Below are positions 39,936 to 50,618 of a stretch of 64,000 nt of DNA, piece by piece. The notes under the pieces are model-generated. The model ran no database searches and had not been told where the DNA came from. It saw nothing but the letters and a program-made list of their open reading frames with translations. How positions within the stretch are numbered: position 1 is the stretch's first letter; every line of letters begins with the position of its first letter. The DNA is taken from the NCBI GenBank assembly GCA_977006965.1, contig OZ345363.1, positions 1,984,001 through 2,048,000 on the forward strand. Reading direction: 5' to 3'. The stretch comes from Phymatolithon calcareum. Taxonomy: Eukaryota; Rhodophyta; Florideophyceae; Hapalidiales. The translations under genes were made by a program, and so were the position numbers.

Positions 39936-41726
39936 TCATCGAGTTTGGAATCTTCGTTTTTTTGCTTGTTCTTGCCAGGGATATGGGAAGCGGTGAAACA
40001 ACCAGTGCGTGCAAAGAAGCCTGTGCTTCCCTTTTTTGAGGGTGAGGAATGGTGGTAGTTCGTTCTTGACGGGCTGAGGAGGGCGCCGGCCCTCCCGTCC
40101 TGTGGCTTTAGAAGGGAGACATGCTTCCCATTCTTCTTTTGCGTTCTTCAGCGTTCTTGCGTTTACGCTTGTCGTAGCGTCTAGGGTGCGTGCAGATTCC
40201 TCTGTAGAGGTACAGAGAAGAGCTTTGTGAAGCATATCGTTTGTGGCGTTCAATATTGCCAGTCGTGTTGTGCCCTTGGGAAGCTCAAGTGCCTCTTTTC
40301 TTCGAAATTTCTGTCCTGTTATGAACTTGGAGCTCAAGTGCACTTGGCGTAGTTGAATGGATTCCAGGCGGCATATTCCTCGAAAGCGGGCCTGCATATT
40401 CTTGCACCAGGTTCCGAACATTCTAGAGAACAGTTTACTTTCTAGGGCGCCCTGTGCGCGAAGGATGTTACGCGTCAGATCTGCGGACGGGAGAAGATAC
40501 TCTGTCATTGGACGGACGAGCGCCTTATATAGTCTTAAGAATGTCGAGGGTGCGAACCCTTTCCCGTGGAGTCCGATGTTTCCTAGAACCATCAGTCGAT
40601 TCTGTGCAGCATCTATTCTGGAAAGCGTAGAGGTTTCTGTGACGCCGTTCGAAGATATGGAGATGCCCAGGTATGTAGTTTCGGACACAGTCTCGATTTC
40701 TTTTCTTGCAAGAACGAATTTGAAGCTTTCGTTTGCACCATTGGGAGTTATGACGCAACTCTTCCCGACATTTGTATTCCAGACCATCTCGGTAGAGGCG
40801 GCCCAGTCCGAGGCGATGTCCAGGAGCAATTGAAGCCCTATTGGGGAAAAAGCGCGAAGTATGACGTCGTCCGCGAGAAACGTGGCCGGGCTTTTAGAAT
40901 AATGAAACGGAATTCTTGACAAGCTCTCAGCAAGAACGTCCATGAAGATATTATATAGCGCCGGTGATAGTGGTGATCCTTGTGGGACCCCTTTGTTGAT
41001 TACAAACCGATTATTTCGGTCGTCCGTAGGAGTATAGATCATGCTAGGTTGGAGAAAGTACATAACCCATGAGACCAGTGTTGCAGGAAGCCTCTTCTTG
41101 AGTAGTCGAGATAGAACGTGTCTTGGCATGGTGTCGAAAGCCTTCGAAAGATCGAGAACGGCAATGTTCCTGTGACCATTTTTGATTGCCGCAATGGTGT
41201 GCAATACGGCATCCGGGCATCCAGAGCCCTTCCTGAAGCCAGTTTGGATCTTATTGAAGCCGTAGTGTTTTCTCAGGATTTTATCCAGTGCGCTCTCTAT
41301 GATTTTCCTTGTAAGCGATAGAAAGGCTATCGGTCTGTACTTTGCGGGGTCTCTTGGGTCGCCTTTCTTGTAGAACGGGAGAAGCTTGATCAAGTTCCAG
41401 AGGCTGGGGGTTTCTTTCACGCGACCACACGCCCTCCAGAGGGATATGATAAGTTTCGCAGACAGCTCAGGCGAGGCTTGGAACATTTCTGAGAAAATTC
41501 CATTGGCTCCAGCGGCTTTTCGTTTTGGGGCCCGATGAATGGCCGCTGCAATTTCATCCTCTAGTTCTGGGGTGACGTCAAAAGCTAGTTTCTCCATCTC
41601 ATGGTCTTCGAATGTGAATGAGATAGTATGAGCGTAAGCTAGAAATTCTTCCGGTTCCAATTGGATGCCCATTGCTGAGTTTTTCAAGAACGTACCTTGT
41701 TTACGTTTCGAGATTTTACTCAGCAT
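39936..41726 (-). CDS. LINE2 reverse transcriptase polyprotein (truncated)
   Basis: About 596 codons open. RT motifs: fingers RAPKRKAAGANGIFSEMF, LLPFYKKGDPRDPAKYRPIA; palm IAVLDLSKAFDTMPRH, KGVPQGSPLSPALYNIFMD, FLADDVILR with both Asp; thumb TTYLGISISSNGVTETSTLS and LVRPMTEYLLPSADLTRNIL; C-terminal KGKHRLLCTHWLFHRFPYPW. The frame shifts near 39936 and the last part (ISNLMPKQRLSDIQKEMLEM) follows in another frame around a 48-bp insertion. The endonuclease is absent by truncation. Confidence 0.88.
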   Translation of the reverse strand: MLSKISKRKQGTFLKNSAMGIQLEPEEFLAYAHTISFTFEDHEMEKLAFDVTPELEDEIAAAIHRAPKRKAAGANGIFSEMFQASPELSAKLIISLWRACGRVKETPSLWNLIKLLPFYKKGDPRDPAKYRPIAFLSLTRKIIESALDKILRKHYGFNKIQTGFRKGSGCPDAVLHTIAAIKNGHRNIAVLDLSKAFDTMPRHVLSRLLKKRLPATLVSWVMYFLQPSMIYTPTDDRNNRFVINKGVPQGSPLSPALYNIFMDVLAESLSRIPFHYSKSPATFLADDVILRAFSPIGLQLLLDIASDWAASTEMVWNTNVGKSCVITPNGANESFKFVLARKEIETVSETTYLGISISSNGVTETSTLSRIDAAQNRLMVLGNIGLHGKGFAPSTFLRLYKALVRPMTEYLLPSADLTRNILRAQGALESKLFSRMFGTWCKNMQARFRGICRLESIQLRQVHLSSKFITGQKFRRKEALELPKGTTRLAILNATNDMLHKALLCTSTEESARTLDATTSVNARTLKNAKEEWEACLPSKATGREGRRPPQPVKNELPPFLTLKKGKHRLLCTHWLFHRFPYPWQEQAKKRRFQTR

Positions 41727-41760
41727 TGCAGTGGCCTTGTCGGCAGGGGAATAGTTTTAG

Positions 41761-41858
41761 GATGGATGGATGGATTTGTGTTTTATTGAAGCTCCTTTAG
41801 TCAATTATCATTGCACCTGAGAGACTTTTCGTTGCGCTACAATCCTTCGCTTACGTTT
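41761..41858 (-). mobile_element. LINE2 tail, second insertion at the same target
   Basis: A 98-bp tail between GAATAGTTTTAG at 41749-41760 and 41859-41870. The left copy is also the right-hand duplication of the 2.1 kb LINE2, so the 12-mer is present three times. Confidence 0.9.
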
Positions 41859-41989
41859 GAATAGTTTTAGGTCTGCTTGATAATTTGTAGTGCCCCGTGA
41901 AGAACGGATTCAACCTTTAAGAATGGGAAGATCTTCTCATTTTGGGGTGGCATTTCGCCACCAGCAGGAGAACGGCACATCTACCCATA

Positions 41990-42694
41990 ATGCATTTTCG
42001 CATCATCTCTTTCCTTGCCATCTTTTGCATTCTGCAACCCGTTCTGGGAAACTCAGTGGAAACGGCCGACATTCCATCACGCTGCGTGCCCCATCGAACG
42101 ATTCATCTCGGAGACAAGAACGTTTGCCTCAACAAAGAAAAGGACTTCTTCGCCCGCTCGGTCTACAGCGGCGGAAAATGCCATGATTTCTGTTACACGT
42201 TTGTCCTTTCTCGAGCGCTGGAGGCGCAAGCGTGCCGCAACCGACCTTCAAACTGGCATCTCTACTTTTTGCACCGTCGCTGCTTTTTCCAATGTAGGAG
42301 AACACGTCATCAAATCAGACGGGCGCGTCGCACTCGGCGTGTGACCCTGCAGGCGCTGGTGTTTGTTGCTGTTGTGAAAAGGTCTATCACATCAAGGGGG
42401 CGTCTCTTTCTTCCAGAGATGGAGAGTGAGCCTGACCGCTTCACTTTTTGTCCTTCTAATCCTCCGTGCAATGCAGCCATTCCCAAGAGAGCTTGCAGTG
42501 GGAACGGATTGTGTCCTTCCATGTCCCCAATCCCCGCGCGCTCGCCTTGTCCCCCTCCTGCACCTTGTAATGTGCCATCAGCTTCTCCTCCTGCAAGACA
42601 GAACTGCTGGTTTTGTCTCTGGCTGCGAGTCAAGTGCCCCCCTAGCTGCAAATACGGTGGACAAGTCATATGGAGGTTTCAGTGGCGCTTCTAA
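41990..42694 (+). CDS. Secreted cysteine-rich protein, locus 3
   Basis: 234 residues, intact, no intron. The start at 41990 gives a signal peptide (MHFRIISFLAIFCILQPVLG); the frame is open to 41942 but the paralogue at 47343 starts at the same Met. N-terminal block: RCVPHRTIHLGDKN, KDFFARSVYSGGKCHDFCYT (Arg replaces the cysteine found in loci 1 and 5), ACRNRPSNW, RRCFFQCRRT, then the basic RRARRTRR helix. The linker is longer than in locus 1 and rich in Cys and Pro (CSGNGLCPSMSPIPARSPCP). The C-terminal block is NCWFCLWLRVKCPPSCKYGG with the end FQWRF. AATAAA at 42750-42755. It forms a second subfamily with the 46649 and 29306 loci. Function unknown. Confidence 0.82.
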   Translation: MHFRIISFLAIFCILQPVLGNSVETADIPSRCVPHRTIHLGDKNVCLNKEKDFFARSVYSGGKCHDFCYTFVLSRALEAQACRNRPSNWHLYFLHRRCFFQCRRTRHQIRRARRTRRVTLQALVFVAVVKRSITSRGRLFLPEMESEPDRFTFCPSNPPCNAAIPKRACSGNGLCPSMSPIPARSPCPPPAPCNVPSASPPARQNCWFCLWLRVKCPPSCKYGGQVIWRFQWRF

Positions 42695-42914
42695 TGTCTT
42701 ATACATGCTATCAGACGTGCCCAGTCCCCACCCTTTCTGGAAACTTCTGAATAAACTGCACTATATCAGAGCGAATCCTTGCAACCTACGAAGGATTGCC
42801 ATATGCGCAAACGACAGCTAGCGATTTGCGGATGAAGACGCGTTAAAGCAGTTGTTACAGTATACTGTAACAAGTGTTTTGGACTGCCTTTTCAGTACCA
42901 ATAGTGAAAAGTCA

Positions 42915-43766
42915 GCCACCTGACGTGAGACCAGCACCCAGCAGCTAACTGAAAAAGGAATTCTGGCGCTTCCTCGAGAGGTATTTCATCCACCAATTGG
43001 GAAAGACTTCTCGAAGAATAGGCGATGCAGCTTTCTGACTTCTATCTCTGCAAAGGAAGGAGAAAGGGAAAAGAAATTACCCGTTGGGGCTCTTCTTCTC
43101 GAGCGAGACGGCACACAGTCAGCTGGCTTGAAAATATGGACCGACGGCAGCGTTGGAGAAATTCCCTCCAAATTCGTGAGCGACCTTCATCACGACAAAC
43201 GAGTTTCGGTTAAATGGAATAATGGGTGGTACAATGCGAATCTTAAAATTTTCCACGAACAACGCCATCAGCAGAACGCAGCAGTGTCAGAATTTATGAC
43301 CTGGCACGGCAAACCACCGGACATTATTCTTTCATTTGACGACGGTGACAAACATGCGTATGCCTCCAACCCGACAGCTTCAAAGCAGCGTGCGATTCTT
43401 TGCGATGAGGATGGAGACACTCTCGACATGTACAGAAACGTCCCGGACAATGTCGGGGGTGCGGGGGTTTTGCTGATGCGCGGAATTGAAACAAGGAAGG
43501 AACTGGCGCTCCCCGCCAGAGCTGTCGGATCTTCATACGATGCAGAGGTTTTTGCCGCAGTTCATGCCTTCCAAGAAGCGCCGAAGCTATCCTTTGCACT
43601 TGGAAACACTATAAGATCGTTCACCGACAGCAGGAGCTGCATCGATGCTATTAACGGACAGCCGCGAAGGTATGGGGAAATGATACAGAAACTATGGGGA
43701 CTTATGGAGCCATCGATGTCCAAGGAGATTTTCGTTGCAGGCATTTGGATACTAAGCACTTCGTAA
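42915..43766 (+). pseudogene. LINE6 RNase H fragment with Tudor-like insert
   Basis: Starts in the linker before RNase H (TEKGILALPRE, with frame breaks), then reads KIWTDGSVGEIPSKFV from 43131, the Tudor-like segment (VSVKWNNGWYNANL, IILSFDDGDKHAYA), GGAGVLLMRG, SYDAEVFAAVHAF, SFTDSRSCIDAINGQPRRYG and WILSTS, where it is cut just before the catalytic His. It is clearly diverged from the 15419 copy but keeps every element of the insert, so the insert is a family trait. Confidence 0.85.
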
Positions 43767-43774
43767 TTCCAAGA

Positions 43775-44242
43775 AATGGTGCTCCCGAGGACTGTTCAAT
43801 ATTCTGATGGACACCTTGGCAGAAAGTATCACGTCCATGAGCTTCAACGATTCTAATGCGAGTCTTCGCTTGAACATGTTTGCGGACGACGTCATACTAA
43901 TGGCGAGGAATGAAGACGAGCTCCGGGGAATGCTCAACGGATGCTCCGAATGGGCGCAAGTCTATCGAATAACTTGGTCAACCGGAAAGTGCTCCGTCAT
44001 TCTCGCAGGTCGAAGGATTAGAGAACCGTTTCTTCTCGCGAACGAGGAAGTTCAAATAAGACCCACTGCAGAGTATCTCGGTGCGATAATTGACGAGAAC
44101 GGAATTCGTGACGACCGACTCCTGGAGCGATTCAAAAGCGCTGGCGCAAAAGTCCGGCTCATGAGCACCCTAGGTATGACAAGGAAAGTATACAGCACGG
44201 AAAAATGCATCAGGCTTTTCAAGGAATTCATCAGGCCGGTAT
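43775..44242 (+). pseudogene. LINE1 RT fragment
   Basis: Reads GLFNILMDTLAESITSMSFN, MFADDVILMARNEDELRGML, KCSVILAGRR, AEYLGAIIDENGIRDDRLL and RKVYSTEKCIRLFKEFIRPV, then stops at a LINE2 tail. The join to LINE6 at about 43767 is abrupt. Confidence 0.82.
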
Positions 44243-44338
44243 ATGGATGGATGGATTTCTGTTTTATGGAAGCTCCCTTAGTCAATTAGCATTGAACTTG
44301 AGAGACTTTTCGTTGCGCTACAATCCTTCGCTTACCAA
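44243..44338 (-). repeat. LINE2 tail
   Basis: GGATGGATGGATTTCTGTTTTATGGAAGC to CTACAATCCTTCGCTTAC. It truncates the LINE1 fragment. Confidence 0.85.
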
Positions 44339-44346
44339 CTTTCCTA

Positions 44347-46300
44347 GTGTCTATTTTACGGAAATTTTCCCTCAATTGAGGGGCACTTTTCCCTCAATTG
44401 AGGGAAGATATTCATTTAATTTTTTGCTCATGAAAGTTACTCGCTATCAAGCGCATCAACAGCGCCAAGCTCATAGATGTCTTCAGCATGCTTAGTGAAG
44501 CAGTTCCTAACAGTAGAAATGTCGCAAATGTATATTGTGGCACTATCAAGCGTATTACAGTGTGAGAACACTATGGTCGAGGTCTTGCATTTTCAAACTC
44601 TGCAGTTGTTTTGCACAACAAAGCTTGTCATCATGACCTCTGAAAGTATCCTTTTACTTTTCTTAGGGGTAACGTGGCGTCCAACACTGCTATCGAATGC
44701 AAATTTACGCTCTGGCGCAACTGAACGTCGACAAGTAATGCGCGTGTCAAATGCTGTCGATGAGTTGCTCTTCCGGCACTTCACAAAACCTCCACTGCGT
44801 CATGTGCTGCTGACACTCTGCATGGTCACCAGAGAATAACAACTAGCTAACAACCTAGAAAATCGCCAGAAGAGTTAGATAGCCTCTATGAACTATAGGC
44901 GCACTTGTTGAGTGTCTACAGAGTCAGTACTCACTAAGTATGAATCCACACATGCAATGCGCCTTGTACCGGCATACGCGGCCATAAGGCAGCACAGAAC
45001 TACCATTCCGTAGGCCATCTCGCCTTCAAAATCACTTTGACACAGTGAGCTTTCTGTGGTCATTCGTGGGATCGACATAATCTTGACCGAGGTGACCAGC
45101 GGTACTGCGCAGCGTATATGTCGCCTAATTCACTTGATTTCACTCTGCATGAAATCAATCGGAGGTATTCTCCCACCGGCATCACTGTTTCGGAAGAAGA
45201 AGGGCCGGGGAGATACTTCTTCGGCCTGGCAGATCTCCAGAAAGCGCTCTCAGCGCCGAACTCAACTCTTGCCATGAGGACGAGTCTCTGTCACTGCAGT
45301 CTCTTTTCGACCCTTCTTCTCAGCTTAGCGGGCGTCCAAGCTGCAAGTTTTCGAGGGTAAATTGGGGAAACATCGTCACCACGCAATCGCACTTCGAATG
45401 AAGTCCAATACCACAATTCTCGGATAAGAAGTCTCTGTTTAGAGTGCGAATTTTCCACAACTGAGAGTAAAATCGTCTCTAAAACGGACATAGAACTTCC
45501 GTTTGTACATTGGGACCCAATGAGCGCACGTATTCGGCTCGCGGTCGGGCGTGATGACATCAAGTTCCCGGTGTGACATTTTGTCTCAAGGGCCCTGTAA
45601 GACTTAGGCGAGAGTGCTCGGAAGAGGGCGTTTAGAGCTTCTGAAGGTTTATCGAAGCTTGTATGCCCTTCTGAGGAGCATGTGATGTCGACTATAGACG
45701 ATAAACAGGCGTTTCGCGATGAAGATTGGCAAGGATGATCACTGTAAGCAGACCTAGGCTATACCGCGCTTTTGCCGGTGTTGGCTCGGTTCAAGCTTTT
45801 CAGCGTCTGGAATATCAACGACAGCGTTCTCTGCCTTGACGTTGACAATGTGGACTGTCTTAATCTTAGTCTTCTTCAATGGATGACGAATCAGAACCCA
45901 TTTCATGCGATGTGACATGCTCGCGCGACCATTGATTTTTTCCCCGAGTACATTCTGAACCATACTACTCACCTTTTTTGACTTCGAAACGGCTCCGCAT
46001 AGTCTGGAGTACTCTGATAGATCGCCTACAGATGCTGTCTTGGTGTGCACTGATGTACCGACCGCGCGCGGCCGGTGTTTTTCTCCTGGAATGGCAAGTC
46101 TGGAACTTCTGAGTGACCAACATATTTTTGTTTCTAGCACCGAACGAAGCGAATTTAAGGTAGTAGTGTGGGTACTCCTCGGACAGAAGATGAGCCAGGC
46201 TTTACGAATATGGCATGAGCGATCTGTTTCGAATTTGCTTTATGGATTTTTTTGAGCTTTCAAATCGCCCCTCAATTGAGGGGGTTCGTAAAATAGACAC
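44347..46300. mobile_element. TA-target DNA transposon, 1954 bp
   Basis: Ends GTGTCTATTTTACGGAAA and (inverted) GTGTCTATTTTACGAACC, followed on both sides by the palindrome CCCTCAATTGAGGG (44372-44385 and again 44391-44404 at the left, 46270-46283 at the right). Flanked by TA (44345-44346, 46301-46302). The outer sequences join to give a normal LINE3 tail (CAACTTTCCTA + GGCCAAG). Open frames inside (45118-45360 plus, 45563-45291 and 46140-45754 minus) are not recognisable as a transposase. Probably non-autonomous or decayed. Confidence 0.78.
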
Positions 46301-46302
46301 TA

Positions 46303-46505
46303 GGGCCAAGAGGTTTTGGCTAGATTCTGTAAATGGAGGCGTTTTTCTTTTCTTGTTGGTGTAAAAATAATCAGTGGACTACAAAAACCCACCTCTGGCC
46401 TCCTTCGGGACCTCGAGGGGGAAAGTTACTCCCCTGTCCTGTGGCACGCTGTGATTTCCAGTTGCGGGCAGTCCTTACTTGTCCACAGCCTGAAACAGGA
46501 AGAGT
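46303..46505 (-). repeat. LINE3 tail, right part
   Basis: GGCCAAGAGGTTTTGGCTAGATTCTG to TCCACAGCCTGAAACA. Continuation of the tail cut at 44345 by the TA-target element. Confidence 0.8.
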
Positions 46506-46648
46506 GAGAAGCGGCCCTATTACTCAAATTGAGGTTTGGGGAGCTATTAAGATAAAACATCGCGTATCCCTTTACCTGGTCGACGCGTGGGATTCGTGAG
46601 TTTCGTAAAGGATTGAGACTCGGCTCTTGTTTTACGTCGGGGACTGTA

Positions 46649-47343
46649 TTAGTAACTCCACTGGAATCTCCATTTGAAACTTCCACCGTTCTTGCAGCTA
46701 GAAGGGCACTTAGCACGTAGCCAGCGACAAAACCAGCAGTTCTGCTTTGTCTCAGGACGGTAGTAATAGTACACAAAACAAGAAGGAGATGGGCAAGGAG
46801 AACGAGAAGGGATAGGAGATACGGAAGAGCAAAGTCCATTCCCATTGCAATCTCTCTTGCCAGAGTCTGTGTCGCACGGAGGCTTGGTAGGACAAACAGT
46901 TGAGTGATCAGGCATGCGTTGCATCTCAGGACGAAAGAGAAGTCCCTTTGATGTTATTGACCTTTTCAAAACAGCGACATAGAGCAATGCTTTCAAGGAA
47001 ACTTTCCGAGTGCGGCGTGCACGTCGGATTTGGTGACGTGATCTCGTGCACTGGAAAATGCAGCGACGATGCAAAAAGTAGATATTCCAGTTTGAAGGGC
47101 GGTTGCGGCACGCTTGCGCCTCCAGCGCTCGAGAAAGGACAAACGTGTAACAGAAATCACGGCATTTTCCGCCGCTGTAGACAGAGCGTAGAAGTCCTTT
47201 TCTTTGCTGTCGCAAATGCCCCCGAGATGAATCGTTTGACGGGACACACAGCGCGATGGAATATCCGCCTTTTCCACTGCGTTTCTCAGAACGGGTTGCA
47301 GAATGCAAAAGATGGCAAGGATAGAGATGATGCGAAAATGCAT
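46649..47343 (-). pseudogene. Secreted cysteine-rich protein, locus 4, frameshifted
   Basis: Start at 47343 with a signal peptide matching locus 3 (MHFRIISILAIFCILQPVL). The frame is correct to KEKDFYAL, where four bases are missing near 47188-47196 relative to the other loci, removing the third cysteine codon and shifting the frame. The rest is open in the new frame: SVYSGGKCRDFCYTFVLSRA, RRCIFQCTRSRHQIRRARRT, a Cys/Pro/Ser linker, NCWFCRWLRAKCPSSCKNGG and the end FQWSY. Apart from the one deletion it is well preserved, so the loss is recent. Confidence 0.82.
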
Positions 47344-47561
47344 TGTGAATGTCAATTGCGCGATTTCCCCGGTCCTCTACAGTACCTGCGGACTTGCTCC
47401 CCCATTGCAGTTGGACAATATAAGCTCTTCTTGTTTTAAGTGCAAATCATTTTCGTAATGGTGCATTTATTCTTCCCATCGAAGCAAACGTACATCTCCT
47501 CATTTGGTTGGATCGGTAAACTGTTTTGCATTTTGTCTGCAGTTAATCCTCGATATAATAT
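47344..47561. other. Upstream of locus 4, left border of segment B
   Basis: No gene seen. Probably holds the promoter of locus 4 on the minus strand. TATAATATAA near 47554-47564 sits at the duplication border. Confidence 0.3.
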
Positions 47562-49442
47562 AAAGAAGCGCAATATCGACATTCACTGTATTCCCAAAAG
47601 TGAAGATAATCTGATTTCGAATCTGTGCAGAGGTCTCGTAGAAAATGTCCGAAATCATCTACTGTACTTAAATGAGAACGTAAGCGAAGGATTGTAGCGC
47701 AACGAAAAGTCTCTCAGATGCAATGATAATTTACAAAGGGAGCTTCAATTAATCAGAAATCCAATCCAATCCAGTGTTGAAATTTTACGAAGTTTATTAT
47801 ACTATAAAGTGATCTACTGACGGTAGGGATTGGACTGGATTTCTGTTTAATTGAAGCTCCCTTTGTCAATTATCATTGCACCTGAGATACTTTTCGTTGC
47901 GCTACAATCCTTCGCTTACTATTCATTGAAGTGGTAAGACGGACGGGCCATCTTGAGAATTTACAGACTGGTATGACGGACGCAAAGTCCTTATTCTTAA
48001 GAAGGTCGATCCCTCAGCCATGCCTGCAAGCTCGTTTTGCAGGAAGTCCTGGGCAAGTAATTCCGGAAATCAGAGTATTTCATCTTCCTTTTTTTGAATT
48101 TGGAATTTTTTAATCGCCCTCAGTAACACTCATGAGACTGCAAGGGACATGTGTAGATTATTGCATTGCTTCCTCAACTTGTGCTGATTGCCCACAACTA
48201 CCGTACAGTAGAGCTTCAAAATAGAACAGAGCGTACAGTAAGCGAAGGATTTTAGCGCAACGAAAAGTCTCTCAGGTGCAATGATAGTTGACAAAGGGAT
48301 CTTCAATTAAACAGAAATCCAATGCAATCCCACACCTAGACTCTGTATCATATCAATATGATACATTGATGTATAGCCAAATGTCGTCTGTCTTTTCGCT
48401 TTCGCAGACGGACAGTGTCAATACTACACTGCATAAATTGTTTTTAAATGCAGTACTGGACAGTACCATCGACAAGAGAAAAAGGAGGATCCTACAGCAT
48501 TGTCGCAATTTGTGGACGAGCTAGAGAGGAGGATCCGAATGACAACAGCATCATCAGCATATTATTTTCCAAGCAGGAACAATGCATGGCATCTTATTTG
48601 CAACCAATCTTCGTAGCTGAATTGATATTTAGTTCAGCTTTCAAAAAAACAACCTTCTAGAAGCCTTCGCGCACGCACTCCAAGCATTCTGTACTAGCCG
48701 CAACTACCAAACTGATCGACCTGCCGAACGCCGAGACCCTTCACAGTCTATTTGCCAAGTACGTCTTTCATCTCACGTGCTTCACCCGTTCAAATCGTTG
48801 GACCACGGTAGGCAGATGTTTCGGACAGCGATCGATATCGTTTACCTCTATATTTGCCTCAATGAACAACAGCATTTGTCCGCCTTCCCGGTTTATCCAA
48901 TGACGGCCAGTGCGGCGATTTCTGCCCTGCGTGAGGTCCTCGCGTCCACGTCTGCATCATGTGTGCTTCATATATGGCGGAATTGTATCTAATTCGTCAT
49001 TGCTATGGCCATGTGCAAGAGCACTCGTCAGATACGATTTGCTCGTCGCACGCGGGCAGTGCATCTGCAATCATTGGTGCACCTCCACTTTTATGAAGAG
49101 TTCAATCAAATCGAAGGCCCGTCTCTCTCTTCGGGAGGAAAAGAACGTTCAGTGCGGAAAAGTATACGCGGCTAGGTTCACGTGAAACAGAGAAACGACT
49201 TAATCAAGAAAGCATGCATCTTCAACGGAATAGCCTATCTACAGTAGTCTCCTATGTTGTTATCAACCAGCCGGCCTGCGCTTCATTGGGGTCGGGTGCT
49301 ATCATCTTGCCATGCTGCAATCCAAAACTGATTGATTCGTGTCTGGATAGGTACTGAATACACTGAAAGCGGTACATAATAATGAGCAATTCCGGTGGCA
49401 ATTCCAACGGGGGGCCCCAGGGGCATTTATAATATCATTGTT

Positions 49443-50618
49443 AGTGAATCTTAATTGTCCACCAAATGGCAGCGCCGTGCGGACCTCGCGGGCCCTTTCC
49501 GGTCCCAGACAGGGGTCCTGTGAATGTCTAACACGTGTTAAAGAATACTACAACTCTGTAGTGCGAGCATGCTTCAGCAACACCATCGCCAACTTCGCCT
49601 ACCGCCGGATATGCCCACCGCTGCGCCGAGAGTGATTTGCGCCGATCCGTAGCTGCAGTTTGCGGCAGTCTGCTTTTTCCGTCCCTCCCCTCGTTTGTGG
49701 AGACATCTTTTGCCCCTGGGCCCGCATCGTTGGGCCATAACCGCACTTACTATCCGGTGGTCTGCGAAGGGCTTTTAACGCTCATTTCAATTCACGCACC
49801 TTTGTGGCCTCAGGATCGTGCTTCTAGAATCAGCAGGGCTCTTATATTTTCTAACTGCCTTTCTCATTTTGCTGATTTGTCCGACGTAGCGCGCCTCCTT
49901 CGACTTTCGCAAATAAAACAAATGTTGGCTTTAACGTTTTCCCTTCCCTCCACTTCAACGTTACGCAAGGTATATCTGGGGTGAAGAGGAAGTCGAAGAA
50001 ATTGTAGTTTACTTTGATTAACAGATAAAGAACAGAGAATACTGCATGTAAAGCATAATAAAGCCTGGTAAGCGGAAGACGGTTTGTTTCAACTATTTGA
50101 ATTCACCAACAACAAACGCCGCGGTCCATCCCTGCGCGACACGATTACTGCGGCGATGGGGCGGCGCCAATCGTTCCCAGCGCGGCAGCGGGTGGGGTCG
50201 ACTGCAATACGTTGGAGAGCAGCCCCCAGCGGAGTCGGACGGTGTATTCGGCGGTGGCGCAGACAAGGCATACATTTCCAGTGAGGGGGCACGGCGTGTC
50301 AGCCAGGCGGTGTATTTGCAGAGGGCGATGGCATCGCGTGGGGCGAACAGTAGTTTAACGGTAGTCGGATGGCCTAGTTTGCACTGGGCGCCGCCAAGTC
50401 ATTAATTTCCAACGGTGTGGGAAGGCGCGGCGTCCAAGCGGACGATGCAGTTTGGCGAGGGCGTTGTTGAGGCATGCATCGCCGACGGCGTGGGGCAACG
50501 GCCTATTGTTTTTCCACATGTCAAACAGCCAACCGCACCTGTAGTCGGGACCGCCCTGGGCCAGTAGGCCCTCGTCGACGACACGGCGCTGCCATTTGGT
50601 GGACAATTAAGGTTCACT
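49443..50618. mobile_element. Mutator-like DNA transposon, 1176 bp
   Basis: Inverted ends of 37 bp with one mismatch: AGTGAATCTTAATTGTCCAC... (49443-49479) and inverted AGTGAACCTTAATTGTCCAC... (50618-50582). Flanked by the 9-bp duplication ATCATTGTT (49434-49442, 50619-50627). Segment A has one copy at 4657-4665. A 9-bp target with long inverted ends fits Mutator-like elements. The right half is GC-rich and open in several frames on both strands, but no transposase motif is recognised; probably non-autonomous with captured sequence. Confidence 0.82.

Larger units (their letters stand above)
39664..41748 (-). mobile_element. LINE2, 5'-truncated, with target duplication
   Basis: Flanked by GAATAGTTTTAG at 39652-39663 and 41749-41760. 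The left border is the (ATCC)n tail read backwards (GGATGGATGGATTTCTG), then the tail of about 100 bp and the coding region. The tail is continuous with the LINE2 frame, so the short copies scattered through the window are LINE2 3' ends. Two kilobases survive. Confidence 0.88.

Noticed and set aside
41761-41858. The 100-bp (ATCC)n repeat as a SINE or fold-back element
   Set aside because: At 39664-41748 the same sequence is the 3' end of LINE2. Inverted pairs are explained by two insertions.
45118-46140. Transposase within the TA-target element
   Set aside because: Frames are short, on both strands, and show no DDE or helix-turn-helix pattern I can defend.
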